Positions 5,782-14,141 of a DNA stretch of 15,065 nucleotides are shown here, piece after piece; within the stretch, counting starts at the first letter, position 1, and each line of letters begins with the position of its first letter. The notes under the pieces were generated by a model. That model had not been told where the DNA came from, did no database searches, and saw only the letters and a list, made by a program, of their open reading frames with translations. The DNA comes from JBQTKD01 sp052389435. GTDB taxonomy: Bacteria > Actinomycetota > Actinomycetes > Sporichthyales > Sporichthyaceae. The DNA is taken from the NCBI GenBank assembly GCA_052389435.1, contig JBQTIB010000185.1:1-15065 (forward strand), in the 5' to 3' direction. The position numbers and the translations under genes are program-made.

Positions 5782-6062
5782 GCCGTCCCAACGAAAACTG
5801 CACCCGCTGCGGCGGGTGGGGTTACGTCGTCGTCAGCGTCCTGACGCTTCGTCACGGCGTGCAGTCCGCCGAGTGCTCCTGCCCCGAGTGCTGCACCCCT
5901 ACGCAGGCACACCTCGACCAGTGGCGCGACGACTACCGGTGGCAGTCCGCGAAGGCGGTGTGCCGCCACTGCGGCGAGTGGACCCACCTCCGCAACCGCG
6001 AGGGTTATCCCGCCCACTGGGTCTGCTCGGCAAAGGCCGCACACTCCGGACTGCTCGGATGA
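5778..6062 (+). CDS. Small cysteine-rich putative zinc-binding protein (94 aa)
   Basis: GTG 5778 overlaps the upstream stop (GTGA), and the stop overlaps the next ATG (ATGA at 6059-6062). The protein has nine cysteines in paired form: C8-x2-C11 (NCTRCGG), C33/C35/C38/C39 (ECSCPECC), C62-x2-C65 (VCRHCGEW) and C83. His64, His70 and His80 lie near the last group. The spacing suggests two zinc-ribbon-like sites, a fold often used to bind DNA, RNA or a partner protein. There is no membrane segment. The family is not recognised by name; small zinc-ribbon proteins of this kind are common in actinobacterial conjugative elements. It acts presumably in the cytoplasm, alongside the coupling protein encoded next. 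Confidence 0.75.
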   Translation: MSRPNENCTRCGGWGYVVVSVLTLRHGVQSAECSCPECCTPTQAHLDQWRDDYRWQSAKAVCRHCGEWTHLRNREGYPAHWVCSAKAAHSGLLG

Positions 6063-7705
6063 CGCTCGACCCCACCACGCCCGACCCCACGGCCGTCGCT
6101 GTCGAGTGGCTGCGCGTCCACGTTCGGTCGGCCTCCTGGGTCGGCTGGACGTGGACCGCCGCGGCGACGGTCGTCGCCCTGGTCGTGCTCGTCGCGCTGC
6201 TACGGCGGGGCGGCAACGCCTCCGCCGGACAGATCGCTCGATGGCACGCGACCAGCGAGCGCAACGACGGCGTCGCCAGCGCCAAGGCCATTCGGGCCGC
6301 GGCGTCTCGGCGCTCGGTGCGGCGACGAGCACAAGTTCTTCGTCCCAGCACCCGCGACTTCGGACGGTGGCAACGGATGCGCTTCCCGACGACGGAGTAC
6401 GCGACGCCGCTGGCGCGCGTCGGCGGTCAACGCATCTGGTCGGCCGTCGAGGACGTGACTTTGCGCATCGGCGGCCCGCGCACCGGCAAGACCGGCGAAC
6501 TGGCCGGTCGCATCCTCGACGCCCCGGGTGCCGTCATCGCAACCTCGACGCGGACCGATCTCATCGAACTCACCGGCCCATGCCGGGCGAATCGCGGCCG
6601 CGTCCGCGTGTTCAACCCGGCCGGGTTTGCCGGTCACCCGACGACGGCCTCCTTCGACCCCCTCTCCGGCTGCACCGACGTCAACGTCGCCTCGTACCGC
6701 GCCGAGGACCTGCTGTCCGCCACAAGCGGTCCCGGCGGTGGCGACGCAGATTTCTGGACCGCCCAGGCGCAACGTGTGCTCGCCGCGATGCTGCACGCCG
6801 CAGCGCTCGGCGGTCTGTCGATGCGCGACGTGCAGTCCTGGCTTGCGGACCCCGACGCGGCGGCGGCCAACGTCACCCGGCTGCTTCGTCGATCCGAACA
6901 GGCCAGCGTCGTCGACGACGCCCTGCAGTTCCTCACCACCAACGAGCGCACACGCTCATCGATCTGCTCGACCGTCATGCCGGCGCTGCGATGGCTCTCC
7001 GACTCGGCGGCCACGGCCGCCGCCACCGGAGGCGGATTTGACGTCCAGGAGTTGCTCGACAGCCGCGGCACCGTCTACTTGCTCGGAGCAGAAGACGCCA
7101 AGGTCGCCCCACTCGTCGCCGCGCTCACCGGGCACATCGCCCGCGAGGCGCGACGGATCGCGGGCACCATGCCCGGCGGACGACTCGACCCGCCACTCAC
7201 CCTCGCGCTCGACGAGGCGGCGCTGATCTGCCCCGTCCCGCTGGACAACTGGACCGCCGACATGGGCGGGCGCAACGTCACCATCCACATCGCGGTGCAG
7301 TCCCGCGCGCAGCTGCGCCAGCGATGGGGCGACAGCGGAGCCGCCGCCATCCTCAACAACGCCGCGACGATCCTCGTCTTCGGCGGTACCCGCGACCGCG
7401 ACGACCTCACCGCCTGGTCCGTGCTGACCGGCGAACGGCTCGAGAAGGTCGTCACCCGCGACAGCCGGGGCCGCATCTCGTCCACCAGCACGCGCCGGGT
7501 GCCGGTGCTCAGCCCCGCCGACATCGCCCAACTGCCAGCGGGCTACGTCCTCGTCAAGCGCCGCGGCATGCCGCCAGCGCTCGGGACCGTCGAGATGGCA
7601 TGGAAGCGCCGCGACGTCCGCGCCGCGGCACGCGCGGCGAAGTCTCGCCCCCACTCGTGGCAGAGCCCCGTCGAATCCCCAGCCCTAGGAGGCGAGCCCA
7701 CGTGA
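6059..7705 (+). CDS. VirD4/TraG-type conjugative coupling ATPase (548 aa)
   Basis: The product joins the relaxase-DNA complex to the secretion channel and drives DNA through by ATP hydrolysis. One membrane helix is visible at about residues 29-48 (TWTAAATVVALVVLVALL) after a short N-terminus, followed by a basic linker (RRSVRRRAQVLRPSTRDF). The Walker A is GGPRTGKT (138-145), the variant usual in VirD4/TraG proteins. The Walker B is LTLALDEAA, with Asp385 and Glu386. Other family marks are VFNPAGFAGHPTTASFDPL (the motif after Walker A), DFWTAQAQRVLAAMLHAA, and near the end HIAVQSRAQLRQRWG with NNAATILVFGGTRD. The start is ATG 6059, overlapping the preceding stop. The single N-terminal helix and the 548-aa length fit the actinobacterial subgroup. 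The stop overlaps the next GTG. Confidence 0.93.
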   Translation: MTLDPTTPDPTAVAVEWLRVHVRSASWVGWTWTAAATVVALVVLVALLRRGGNASAGQIARWHATSERNDGVASAKAIRAAASRRSVRRRAQVLRPSTRDFGRWQRMRFPTTEYATPLARVGGQRIWSAVEDVTLRIGGPRTGKTGELAGRILDAPGAVIATSTRTDLIELTGPCRANRGRVRVFNPAGFAGHPTTASFDPLSGCTDVNVASYRAEDLLSATSGPGGGDADFWTAQAQRVLAAMLHAAALGGLSMRDVQSWLADPDAAAANVTRLLRRSEQASVVDDALQFLTTNERTRSSICSTVMPALRWLSDSAATAAATGGGFDVQELLDSRGTVYLLGAEDAKVAPLVAALTGHIAREARRIAGTMPGGRLDPPLTLALDEAALICPVPLDNWTADMGGRNVTIHIAVQSRAQLRQRWGDSGAAAILNNAATILVFGGTRDRDDLTAWSVLTGERLEKVVTRDSRGRISSTSTRRVPVLSPADIAQLPAGYVLVKRRGMPPALGTVEMAWKRRDVRAAARAAKSRPHSWQSPVESPALGGEPT

Positions 7706-8352
7706 CCCCCCGTCCTAGCCCCGACGGCGACCCGATCGCGGCCGTCTTAGGTCTTTCGGCGCTGCTCGACGCCATGGGCCAACGCGTCACCGAGTTGGAG
7801 GAGCTGCCCGACGCGGTCCACCTACTGAGCGGGCGGATCGCCGAGCTCGCGGAGCGGTTGGCCGCCGCCGAGACCGCAGCGGCGCCCAAGCCCGCCTCGT
7901 GGCTCGCGCCGACGGAGGTTTGCGAGAAGGACGAGGCGTTCCGCAAGGCGGCCTCGGTTCTCACCGATCTCGCCGGATGGGTGCGCACGGTCTACCTGCG
8001 CTACCCCGACGGAGCCGGCGGCCTGCCGGAGTGCTGGCCCTGGCACCCGGACGCCGTCGAAGAACTCCTGTGGCTGCGCACCGCCTGGGCAGTCGCTTAC
8101 ACGGGCCGCGCGGCCTCGGCCCTACGGGTCGGCGACTGGCACGACCGAAGCCGACCCGGCGTCGCTCGACGCATCCGCGCGGCCGTTGGCACCTGCTCAC
8201 TGGAGAACCACGGCGGCGCAGCCCTCGGCGTTGCCGCAGTTCCGTCGGAAGGGCACATCGCCGCCGTCGCGGCATGGTGGGCGCTCGACCGCGACGGCCC
8301 TCCTCCTGCCGCCGAGCCGTGCCGTGGCAGGGTCGCCGGGCGCCTGTCGTGA
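7702..8352 (+). CDS. DUF4913-like conjugation-operon protein (216 aa)
   Basis: GTG 7702 overlaps the upstream stop (GTGA) and has AGGAGG at 7687-7692, giving a clear start. The N-terminal third is probably a short coiled coil (ALLDAMGQRVTELEELPDAV, RIAELAERLAAAETAA). The middle has the Trp-rich block WVRTVYLRYPDG, ECWPWHPDAVEELLWLRTAW, which resembles the DUF4913 domain (a Trp/His/Pro segment of a W-P-W-HP-A--ELL--R-AW kind) carried by many actinobacterial plasmids and integrative elements. The function of that family is unknown. No signal peptide or membrane helix is seen. Its position between the coupling ATPase and the SpdB-like protein points to a role in transfer, perhaps at the relaxosome, but this is inference. 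Confidence 0.65.
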   Translation: MTPRPSPDGDPIAAVLGLSALLDAMGQRVTELEELPDAVHLLSGRIAELAERLAAAETAAAPKPASWLAPTEVCEKDEAFRKAASVLTDLAGWVRTVYLRYPDGAGGLPECWPWHPDAVEELLWLRTAWAVAYTGRAASALRVGDWHDRSRPGVARRIRAAVGTCSLENHGGAALGVAAVPSEGHIAAVAAWWALDRDGPPPAAEPCRGRVAGRLS

Positions 8353-9014
8353 CCGCGCGCTGGATGTGGACCGCCGGGCTCGCCGTGGCCATGGCCGCGG
8401 CGGCCGCCACGGCCCATGGCGCCTACGGGGTCGCCAGGGCGGCACAGGTGCCGCAGGAAGTCGCGCTGCTCTATCCGGCGATCACCGATGGCCTCGCCGT
8501 CGTCGCCTACGCCACCACGACGCGCCTGCAGCGCAGCGGGCGTCGCTACGCCTGGGCCGTCGTCGTCCTCGCCGCCGGGCTGTCCGGCATCGCCCAGGCC
8601 ACCTGGCTCGCGGGGGGAGTCGATTCCGTCCCAAGCCCGGTGCGCTTCGGAGTCGGAGCCTGGCCCGCGGTCGCAGCCGCCGTGGTCGCCCACCTGCTGT
8701 ACCTGTTGGCCGGCGCAGCCTCGGACCCGTCGAACGGTGCGGACCAACCGCTGGACGGCGCCGTTCAATCGTTCGACTCCGTACAACCCGTTGAACAGAC
8801 GGCCGCCGCCATTGCCCCGTCGGGCGCATCCAGCGAGGACTCGCAGCCCGGCCCCGGTGATCGAGCACGGGCCACCGCGCGCGCCCACCTCGACCGACAC
8901 CGCGCCCTCCCGACGGTCAGCCAACTCGTCGACGCCGCAGGCGTCGCCCGCGGCACCGCCGCAGCCGCTCTCAAGGAACTTCGCGCCGACATCGACGAAG
9001 GAGGCCAGCCGTGA
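8349..9014 (+). CDS. DUF2637/SpdB-like membrane protein with C-terminal winged-helix tail (221 aa)
   Basis: GTG 8349 overlaps the preceding stop (GTGA). The first 125 residues form about four membrane helices: MWTAGLAVAMAAAAATAHG, LYPAITDGLAVVAYATT, YAWAVVVLAAGLSGIAQA, and WPAVAAAVVAHLLYLLAG. The P-AITDG-A-VAYA-T pattern is the signature of DUF2637, found in the plasmid spread (SpdB/TraSA-type) proteins of actinomycetes, which help a plasmid move between cells of a mycelium. After a disordered, Ser/Gln-rich linker (about 126-175), a C-terminal module reads RAHLDRHRALPTVSQLVDAA, GVARGTAAAALKELR. This is a helix-turn-helix of replication/KfrA type facing the cytoplasm and suggests that it also contacts DNA. 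Coupled to the relaxase region by a further GTGA at 9011. Confidence 0.85.
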   Translation: MTARWMWTAGLAVAMAAAAATAHGAYGVARAAQVPQEVALLYPAITDGLAVVAYATTTRLQRSGRRYAWAVVVLAAGLSGIAQATWLAGGVDSVPSPVRFGVGAWPAVAAAVVAHLLYLLAGAASDPSNGADQPLDGAVQSFDSVQPVEQTAAAIAPSGASSEDSQPGPGDRARATARAHLDRHRALPTVSQLVDAAGVARGTAAAALKELRADIDEGGQP

Positions 9015-9157
9015 CCCGCGTCGCGATCGCCCCCCACCGGCTACGGCCTTCGGCCGTCGAAGGCACCAACCCAAAAGCCACTACACACCTATGCATCACG
9101 ATCAGTTGGGATGCGTCGCCCCGAGGGCCGAAGAACGTCGGCGGCCCCGGATGCTGA
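9011..9157 (+). CDS. Possible 48-aa small protein between spdB-like gene and relaxase
   Basis: GTG 9011 overlaps the upstream stop exactly as in the six preceding genes (GTGA). The frame runs to TGA 9155-9157, overlapping the relaxase ATG (9151) by seven bases. The peptide starts VTRVAIAPHRLRPSAVEG and has no known domain. The overlap pattern is in favour of translation. The unusual composition (rich in Pro, Thr, Gly), the hairpin inside it at 9043-9057, and the lower GC of 9060-9110 speak for a leader or a non-coding site instead. It may serve only to carry ribosomes to the relaxase start, which lacks a good RBS of its own. Confidence 0.25.
   Translation: MTRVAIAPHRLRPSAVEGTNPKATTHLCITISWDASPRGPKNVGGPGC
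9043..9057. repeat. Short hairpin upstream of the relaxase gene
   Basis: ACGGCC (9043-9048) pairs with GGCCGT (9052-9057) over a three-base TTC loop. The 10-mer CCTTCGGCCG inside it (9047-9056) recurs at 13650-13659 in the hairpin before the SSB gene, also preceded by ACGGCC. The two sites thus flank the relaxase gene. Confidence 0.45.
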
Positions 9158-12100
9158 CCATCTCCTCGGGCCACTCGGCCTCCTACCTCACCGACGCGGT
9201 GGCCGTAGGCCGCGAGAACTACTACTCAGGAGCCGTAGCGGCCGGCGAGCCCCCGGGCCGCTGGCACGGAGCAGGCGCGGCCGCGCTCGGACTCGACGGC
9301 GTCGTCGACCCGCAGGACATGACCGCGCTGTTCGCCCACTTCGTCGATCCTCGCGACCTTGCCTTCCGCGATCCCGCCGGCTGGGCCAGCGCAGCCACCC
9401 TCGGCCACCGCGGCCGCGCGTACATCGGCGAGGACGAGCTGTACAACGCGGCCTGCGCCGCCGAACCGGATGCCACGGCCGAACGCCGAGCCGAACTACG
9501 ACTGGACGCAGGTCGTCGAGCACGCCGCAACGTCGCCTTCCTCGACGCGACCTTCAGCGTCCAGAAGTCGATCACCGTTCTGCACACCGCGTTCGAGGCC
9601 CAGGAGGTCGCCGCCCGTCGGCTCGGGAACCACGACGGTGCTCTCGCCTGGGCACGCCACCGGGAAACCGTCGAATCCGCGATCTGGGCCGGAAACCAAG
9701 CCGCTCTGGACTATCTCCAGGCGCACGCCGGGTACTCCCGCGTCGGGCACCACGGCGGCGCGGCCGGACGCTTCGTCGATGCGCACGACTTCGTCGTCGC
9801 GTCCTTCTTCCAACACGATTCGCGCGACCACGACCCGCAACTGCACATCCACAACGCGATCCTCAACCGTGTCCAGGGCAGCGACGGCGTCTGGCGGACC
9901 CTGGACGGCCGCAGCTTTTACGTCCACCGAGGAGCTGCCGCAGCGGTAGCGGAACGAACCACCGAGCAGTACCTCACCCGAACGCTCGGAGTCCGATTCG
10001 CCGCCCGACCCGACGGCAAGGCCCGCGAGGTCCTCGGCGTGCCGCCGGAGGTCAGCGAGCTCTTCAGCTCCCGCCGTCGAGCGATCACCGCTCGCGCCCA
10101 GGAACTGACCGAGGCCTTCGCCGACCGCTTCGGCCGCGAACCCAACCCGCTGGAGCGCGACCGTCTGCAGCGGCAGGCCACCTTCGCGACCCGCCGTGCC
10201 AAGGCACACCGAGGCGAGAGCGTGGGGGAGCGGCTTGACCGCTGGGATCGCGAACTGCGCGCCGAGATCGACGGTGGGCTGCGCCGCGTCGCCCACGACG
10301 TTCTGGCTCTGGCCGGCAGAACGCGCGAGCCGCTGACCTGGTCGCGCGCCGACGTCGCCGCGACCGCCCTCGCCGACCTGCAGTCCCGCAAGACCGCGTG
10401 GACCGCGCCGGACCTCACCCGCGCCCTCTCCGACGCGCTGCCGGACCACCTGGGCAACCTCGACGGCCACCAGACCGCGGCGCTCCTCGACGGGCTCACC
10501 GCCGAAACGCTCGAAGCGGCCACGGCCATCGACACCGTCCGCCCCGGACAGCACCTCCTGCCCGACGACCTCCGACTCGCCGACGGCCGCTCCGCGTACG
10601 AGGCGCCCGGCCGGCGACTGTTCGCCACACCCGACCACCTCCGCGCAGAACGCGCGCTCCGAGATGCAGCTGCCACCGGCGAAGCCCACGCGCTGTTGAC
10701 CGCGGACATCGATCGACTCCTCGACGGCCTCGCCCGAGAGGGACTCGAACTGGGTCGGGACCAGGCCACCGCAGCCCGCGGCGTCCTCGGCTCCGGTGCC
10801 GCGGTCGAATGCCTCGTCGGGCCCGCCGGCACCGGAAAGTCCTTCGTCGTCGGCGTTCTCGCTCGCGGATGGAACGAAGCAGGCGGACGCACGTTCGGAC
10901 TGGCCACCAGCCAGGCGGCGACCGAGGTGCTCGTCGACGAAGGACTCGCGGCCCGCAACATCGCGCGCTGGCTCGCAACCCAGCAGCGCCTGGACCGGGG
11001 CGACAACGCCGAAGTCGAATGGCGGCTCACCCCGCGCGACCTCGTCGTCGTCGATGAATCCGCGATGACCAACACCGCAGACCTCGCCCGCGTCCACGCC
11101 CACGTCGCAGCGGCTGGGGCGAAGCTGCTCCTGTGCGGCGACCACCGCCAACTCTCCGCCGTCGGTGCTGGCGGTGCCATGGCGATGCTTGCGGCCACGG
11201 CACCAACCTACGAACTCAGCACCGCACGACGCTTCCGCCACCCGTGGGAGGCGGCGGCCTCCCTCCGCCTGCGCGAAGGCGACCCACACGCGCTCGCCGA
11301 GTACCACAAGCACGGACGACTGCTCGACTGCGGAACTCTCGACAGCGCCGAGAAATCGGCCGCCACCGCATGGCTCGCCGACACCGTCGGCGGCCGCCAC
11401 TCCCTTCTGATCGTCGGCACCAACGACCAAGCCGCCCGCCTGAACTCGACTCTCCGAACCGAACTCGTGAGGCTGGGCCGAGTCTCCGACGACGGAGTGT
11501 CGCTGGACCGCGAAGGAACCCACGCTGGGCCGGGAGACATCGTTCAGGCCCGGGCCAATGCGTGGAGCCTCGCAGGCTTCGAAGGAAACCGCCGCGGACC
11601 GGTGAATCGCGAATACCTGCGGGTCCTCGATATCTCTGCCGACGGGGGCCTGACCGCGGCGGCGGTAGTGGGCACCGGTCCGGACGGCCAGGAACTCGGC
11701 GACGTTCTACGCCTACCGAGCGCCTACGTACGCGAGAACCTCACCCTCGGCTACGCCGCCACCGTCCACGCAGTGCAGGGACGGACCGTCGACACGGCGC
11801 ACGTCGTGGCCGACTCCGCGACCGGATCGGCCGCGCTCTACGTCTCGATGAGCCGAGGTCGAGAGCGCAACACCGCGCACGTCGCAACCCTCGCCCCCGC
11901 CCCGGCGGACGGACCGCCGGAAGCCGCAACGAACACGATCCATCGGAGTCCCTCCGCCGTCCTGGCGGGCCTCTTCGAACGGAACACGGACCCGCGCTCC
12001 GCACTCGACGAGGCCGCACACTCGCACGCCGAGGCGAACTCGCTGCGCACCACGGCGGAACTCTTCGCCGACGCCGTCGAGTTCGCCACGGCAGGCCGCA

Positions 12101-13465
12101 CCACCGCCTGGCTCGACGCACTCGTCGACGAGGGACACCTCAGGCAGGACCAGCGAACCGCGCTGGCAGCCGAAGAGGGCGCCGCCGCCCTGCACCAACT
12201 GCTGCGCCGCGTCGAACTCGCCAGCGGGGACGCTCGAGAAGTCCTACGCGCAAGCGTCGTCGATCGTCCGCTCGACGACGCCCGCCAACTCACCAACGTC
12301 CTGAGCCACCGGATCCGGGCCACCGTCGATCTAGACCCCGTCCACGACGGATTCGCCGCACGGGTTCCCCACGTAGCCAACCCCCAGTGGGCGTCCTACC
12401 TCGACGAACTGGCCGCGCTTGCCGACGCGCAAACCGCTCGCCTCGGATGGATCACGCTGCATCAGGCCCCGGCCTGGGCAGTGGAGACCCTGGGCGCCGT
12501 GCCCGGCGACGCGGAGAACCGCGCGGACTGGGCCCGCCGCGCAGGCCTCGTCGCCACCCACCGTGAAATCACCGGTCACGACGACCCGACCACGGCCCCT
12601 CGGGGCACCGCCCACCGCCGGTCACCCGGAGGCCACCGCGACGTGGCACGCCGCGTGGCGCGCCCTGGGCGTACCGGCTCATGCGCGCGACGAGGCCGAG
12701 ATGAGCACCGGACAGCTGCTCGTCCGAATTCGAGCATGGGAACGCGAACAGACCTGGTCGCCCCGGTACGTCGCCAACGAACTCGCGGGCACCAGCCAAG
12801 CCGCCGCCACCGCGCACGCCACCGCCGCGCTCCGGCGGGCCCAGGCCGGCGCCGCCGACGACGGCATCGCGCGAGAGGGACTCGTACGTCGTGCCGACGA
12901 GGCCGCAGCCCTTGCGGCCGTATTGGACGCTCGATGCAGCGACCTGACCGAAGCCGATGCGGCGCGGGCCCTCTGGTATGCCCACACGGCAGGGACACGT
13001 GCCGCGGCGGACCGTGCCAAGTTCGAACTCGCGGCCCGCCGATGCGATCTGCCCGCGGACGTACCCGTCACCGCAGACCAATGGCTAGCGGCACACCGCG
13101 CAGACCAGCGCGTCGAAGACTCGCACCTCCGCATCGTCTCCGAAGCAGACCTCGGCGACGTCGACGCCACTCGACACAGCGAACTGGCCGCACTCGACGG
13201 CGTTCGGCCGTTGCCGAACCAGCCCCAGGCGGTCGCGCCGCGCAAGCTCGCGGTCGCGGTGCCGTCCGAAGACGAGATCCGCATACCCACGGCGGAGCAG
13301 ACGTCGCAGACCCTCGCCCGAGCTCGAGCCGCCCTCGCCGAGATCGGCCGCAGGGAACAAGCCGACGCCGAACGACTGGCGGACGAAAACCTCATCGCCT
13401 ATCTGAGTGCTCATCAGTTCGAGCTCCGGCCAGAACACGAGCTCGAGCGCGCGGCCGTCCGATGA
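9151..13465 (+). pseudogene. TrwC/TraI-type (MOBF) relaxase-helicase, with a one-base frameshift near 12599
   Basis: It nicks one strand at oriT, stays bound to its 5' end and unwinds the element for transfer. Relaxase domain: start MLTISSGHSASYLTDAVA, Tyr12 and the ENYYSG pair (Tyr24/25) as candidate nucleophiles, and the three-His metal site HDPQLHIH (227-234). Helicase domain (RecD/TraI type): Walker A GPAGTGKS (557-564), Walker B VVVDESA (Asp635, Glu636), GDHRQLSAVG (663 on), VHAVQGRT (872 on), ALYVSMSRGRER. ATG 9151 is chosen because family members begin MLTI. Up to GHDDPTTA the frame is 1; from LGAPPTAGHPEATATWHAAW to the stop (13463-13465) it is frame 2. One surplus C in the CCCC run at 12596-12599 explains it. 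Restored length is about 1437 aa, normal for the family. It may be a real mutation or a sequencing error. Both catalytic domains lie upstream of the shift. Confidence 0.88.
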
Positions 13466-13504
13466 CTCTTGTCGGCGGCCTGCCTACCGCCGCGGCACTC
13501 GCCC

Positions 13505-13577
13505 TCAAGCCGCCAGCGCTCCAAGGTTCGGTCAACCGCTGCGCGCTCGACCGAACCTCGAAGCGCCTCTGGCTTGA
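13505..13577. repeat. Large imperfect inverted repeat (candidate oriT or priming site)
   Basis: TCAAGCC, GCGCT and AGGTTCGGTC (13505-13511, 13516-13520, 13524-13533) pair in order with GACCGAACCT, AGCGC and GGCTTGA (13549-13558, 13562-13566, 13571-13577). That is 22 paired bases in three blocks, with balanced internal loops (3x3 and 4x4) and a 15-nt apical loop. Equal loop sizes on both arms indicate a maintained structure rather than chance. It is the first of three inverted repeats in the 221-bp gap between the relaxase and ssb genes. Confidence 0.7.
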
Positions 13578-13613
13578 CCGCGAGCCTCCGCCGCGACGGA
13601 TGGCCAGGCAAGA

Positions 13614-13637
13614 CGGGCAGGCGAGGACGCCTGCCCG
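13614..13637. repeat. Perfect 10-bp hairpin between relaxase and ssb
   Basis: CGGGCAGGCG (13614-13623) and CGCCTGCCCG (13628-13637) pair perfectly over the loop AGGA. It could be a rho-independent terminator without a T-run, or part of a structured transfer origin with its neighbours at 13505-13577 and 13644-13659. Confidence 0.65.
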
Positions 13638-13643
13638 GCCCAA

Positions 13644-13659
13644 CGGCCGCCTTCGGCCG
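13644..13659. repeat. Third hairpin before ssb, shared with the site upstream of the relaxase
   Basis: CGGCCG (13644-13649) and CGGCCG (13654-13659), a self-complementary word, face each other over CCTT. ACGGCC and CCTTCGGCCG are both shared with the hairpin at 9043-9057. The ssb ribosome binding site begins 15 bases later. Confidence 0.45.
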
Positions 13660-13686
13660 ACAACCACAACCCCTTGGAGGGACCGA

Positions 13687-14067
13687 ATGAACAGCACGCG
13701 CATCACCATCGCCGGCAACTGCGGAGACGAACCCCAGCTGCGTTTCACCGCAGACGGCAAGGCCAGCACGCGCGTGCGCGTAGCGGTCACCGAGCGGTTC
13801 CAGAACCCCGCCGGTTCCTGGGTGGACGGGCCGACGAGCTGGCACACGGTCCTGGCGTGGGGGCCGCTGGCCGAACACGTCGCCGAGACCGTGCACAAGG
13901 GCGACCGAGTGCTCGTCTGCGGACGTCTCGCCCAGCGCGAATGGATCGCGGAGGGAGGCGAACGGCGCAGCGCCTGGGAGATCACCGCGGAGGACGTCGG
14001 CCCGAGCCTGTTCCACGCCACCGGCACGTTGAGGCGCAACGGAAGACCCGTCCCCGCACAGCACTGA
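13687..14067 (+). CDS. ssb: Single-strand DNA-binding protein, plasmid/ICE type (126 aa)
   Basis: GGAGGG (13676-13681) five bases before ATG 13687 fixes the start. The protein is one OB fold: RITIAGNCGDEPQLRFTADG, KASTRVRVAVTERFQN, SWVDGPTSWHTVLAWGPLAE, HVAETVHKGDRVLVCGRLAQ, RRSAWEITAEDVGPSLFHAT. The W-V-G-TSW-TV-AWG-LAEH and KGDRV-V-GRL blocks are diagnostic for bacterial SSB. It binds and protects the strand moved or exposed during conjugation. At 126 aa it is shorter than chromosomal SSB (about 160-180) and ends NGRPVPAQH. The glycine-rich linker and acidic DDxPF tip that recruit other proteins are missing, as in some element-borne SSBs. The same frame is open upstream through 13462, where an ATG overlaps the relaxase stop, but that stretch holds the hairpins and no OB-fold sequence. 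Confidence 0.93.
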   Translation: MNSTRITIAGNCGDEPQLRFTADGKASTRVRVAVTERFQNPAGSWVDGPTSWHTVLAWGPLAEHVAETVHKGDRVLVCGRLAQREWIAEGGERRSAWEITAEDVGPSLFHATGTLRRNGRPVPAQH

Positions 14068-14073
14068 CCGGCC

Positions 14074-14107
14074 GGGCGGAACGTGCCAGTTCGGGCACGT
14101 TCCGCCC
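14074..14107 (+). terminator. Stem-loop terminator after ssb
   Basis: GGGCGGAACGTGCC (14074-14087) is perfectly complementary to GGCACGTTCCGCCC (14094-14107), a 14-bp stem with a 6-nt loop (AGTTCG), starting seven bases after the ssb stop. It is followed by AAATCGCCC rather than a T-run; T-less stems are common in high-GC actinobacteria. It should end or attenuate the operon transcript here. Confidence 0.75.
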
Positions 14108-14141
14108 AAATCGCCCACCACGAGAGAGGTCGCAGCATCGG

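Noticed and set aside
5555..6058. N-terminal extension of the coupling ATPase
   Set aside because: It is out of frame with two well-supported genes here. The ATG at 6059 overlaps the upstream stop and is followed by a normal N-terminal membrane helix.
9496..11523. 675-codon antisense open frame
   Set aside because: It is a shadow of the relaxase gene. Its residue composition is typical of reverse-frame translation, and the sense strand carries all relaxase/helicase motifs.
12570..12630. Programmed ribosomal frameshift in the relaxase
   Set aside because: No classical slippery heptamer with a fitting reading phase and no evident downstream stimulator were seen. A plain one-base insertion is simpler.
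13462..13686. 75-residue N-terminal extension of SSB from the ATG overlapping the relaxase stop
   Set aside because: The region is dominated by three inverted repeats, lacks OB-fold sequence, and a good RBS directly precedes ATG 13687. It is kept only as an alternative reading.
8416..14067. Single 1883-codon open frame spanning spdB-like, relaxase and ssb genes
   Set aside because: It is an artefact of stop-poor high-GC sequence. Its first 245 codons are out of frame with the DUF2637 gene, its middle ends at the relaxase frameshift, and its end is the ssb gene.
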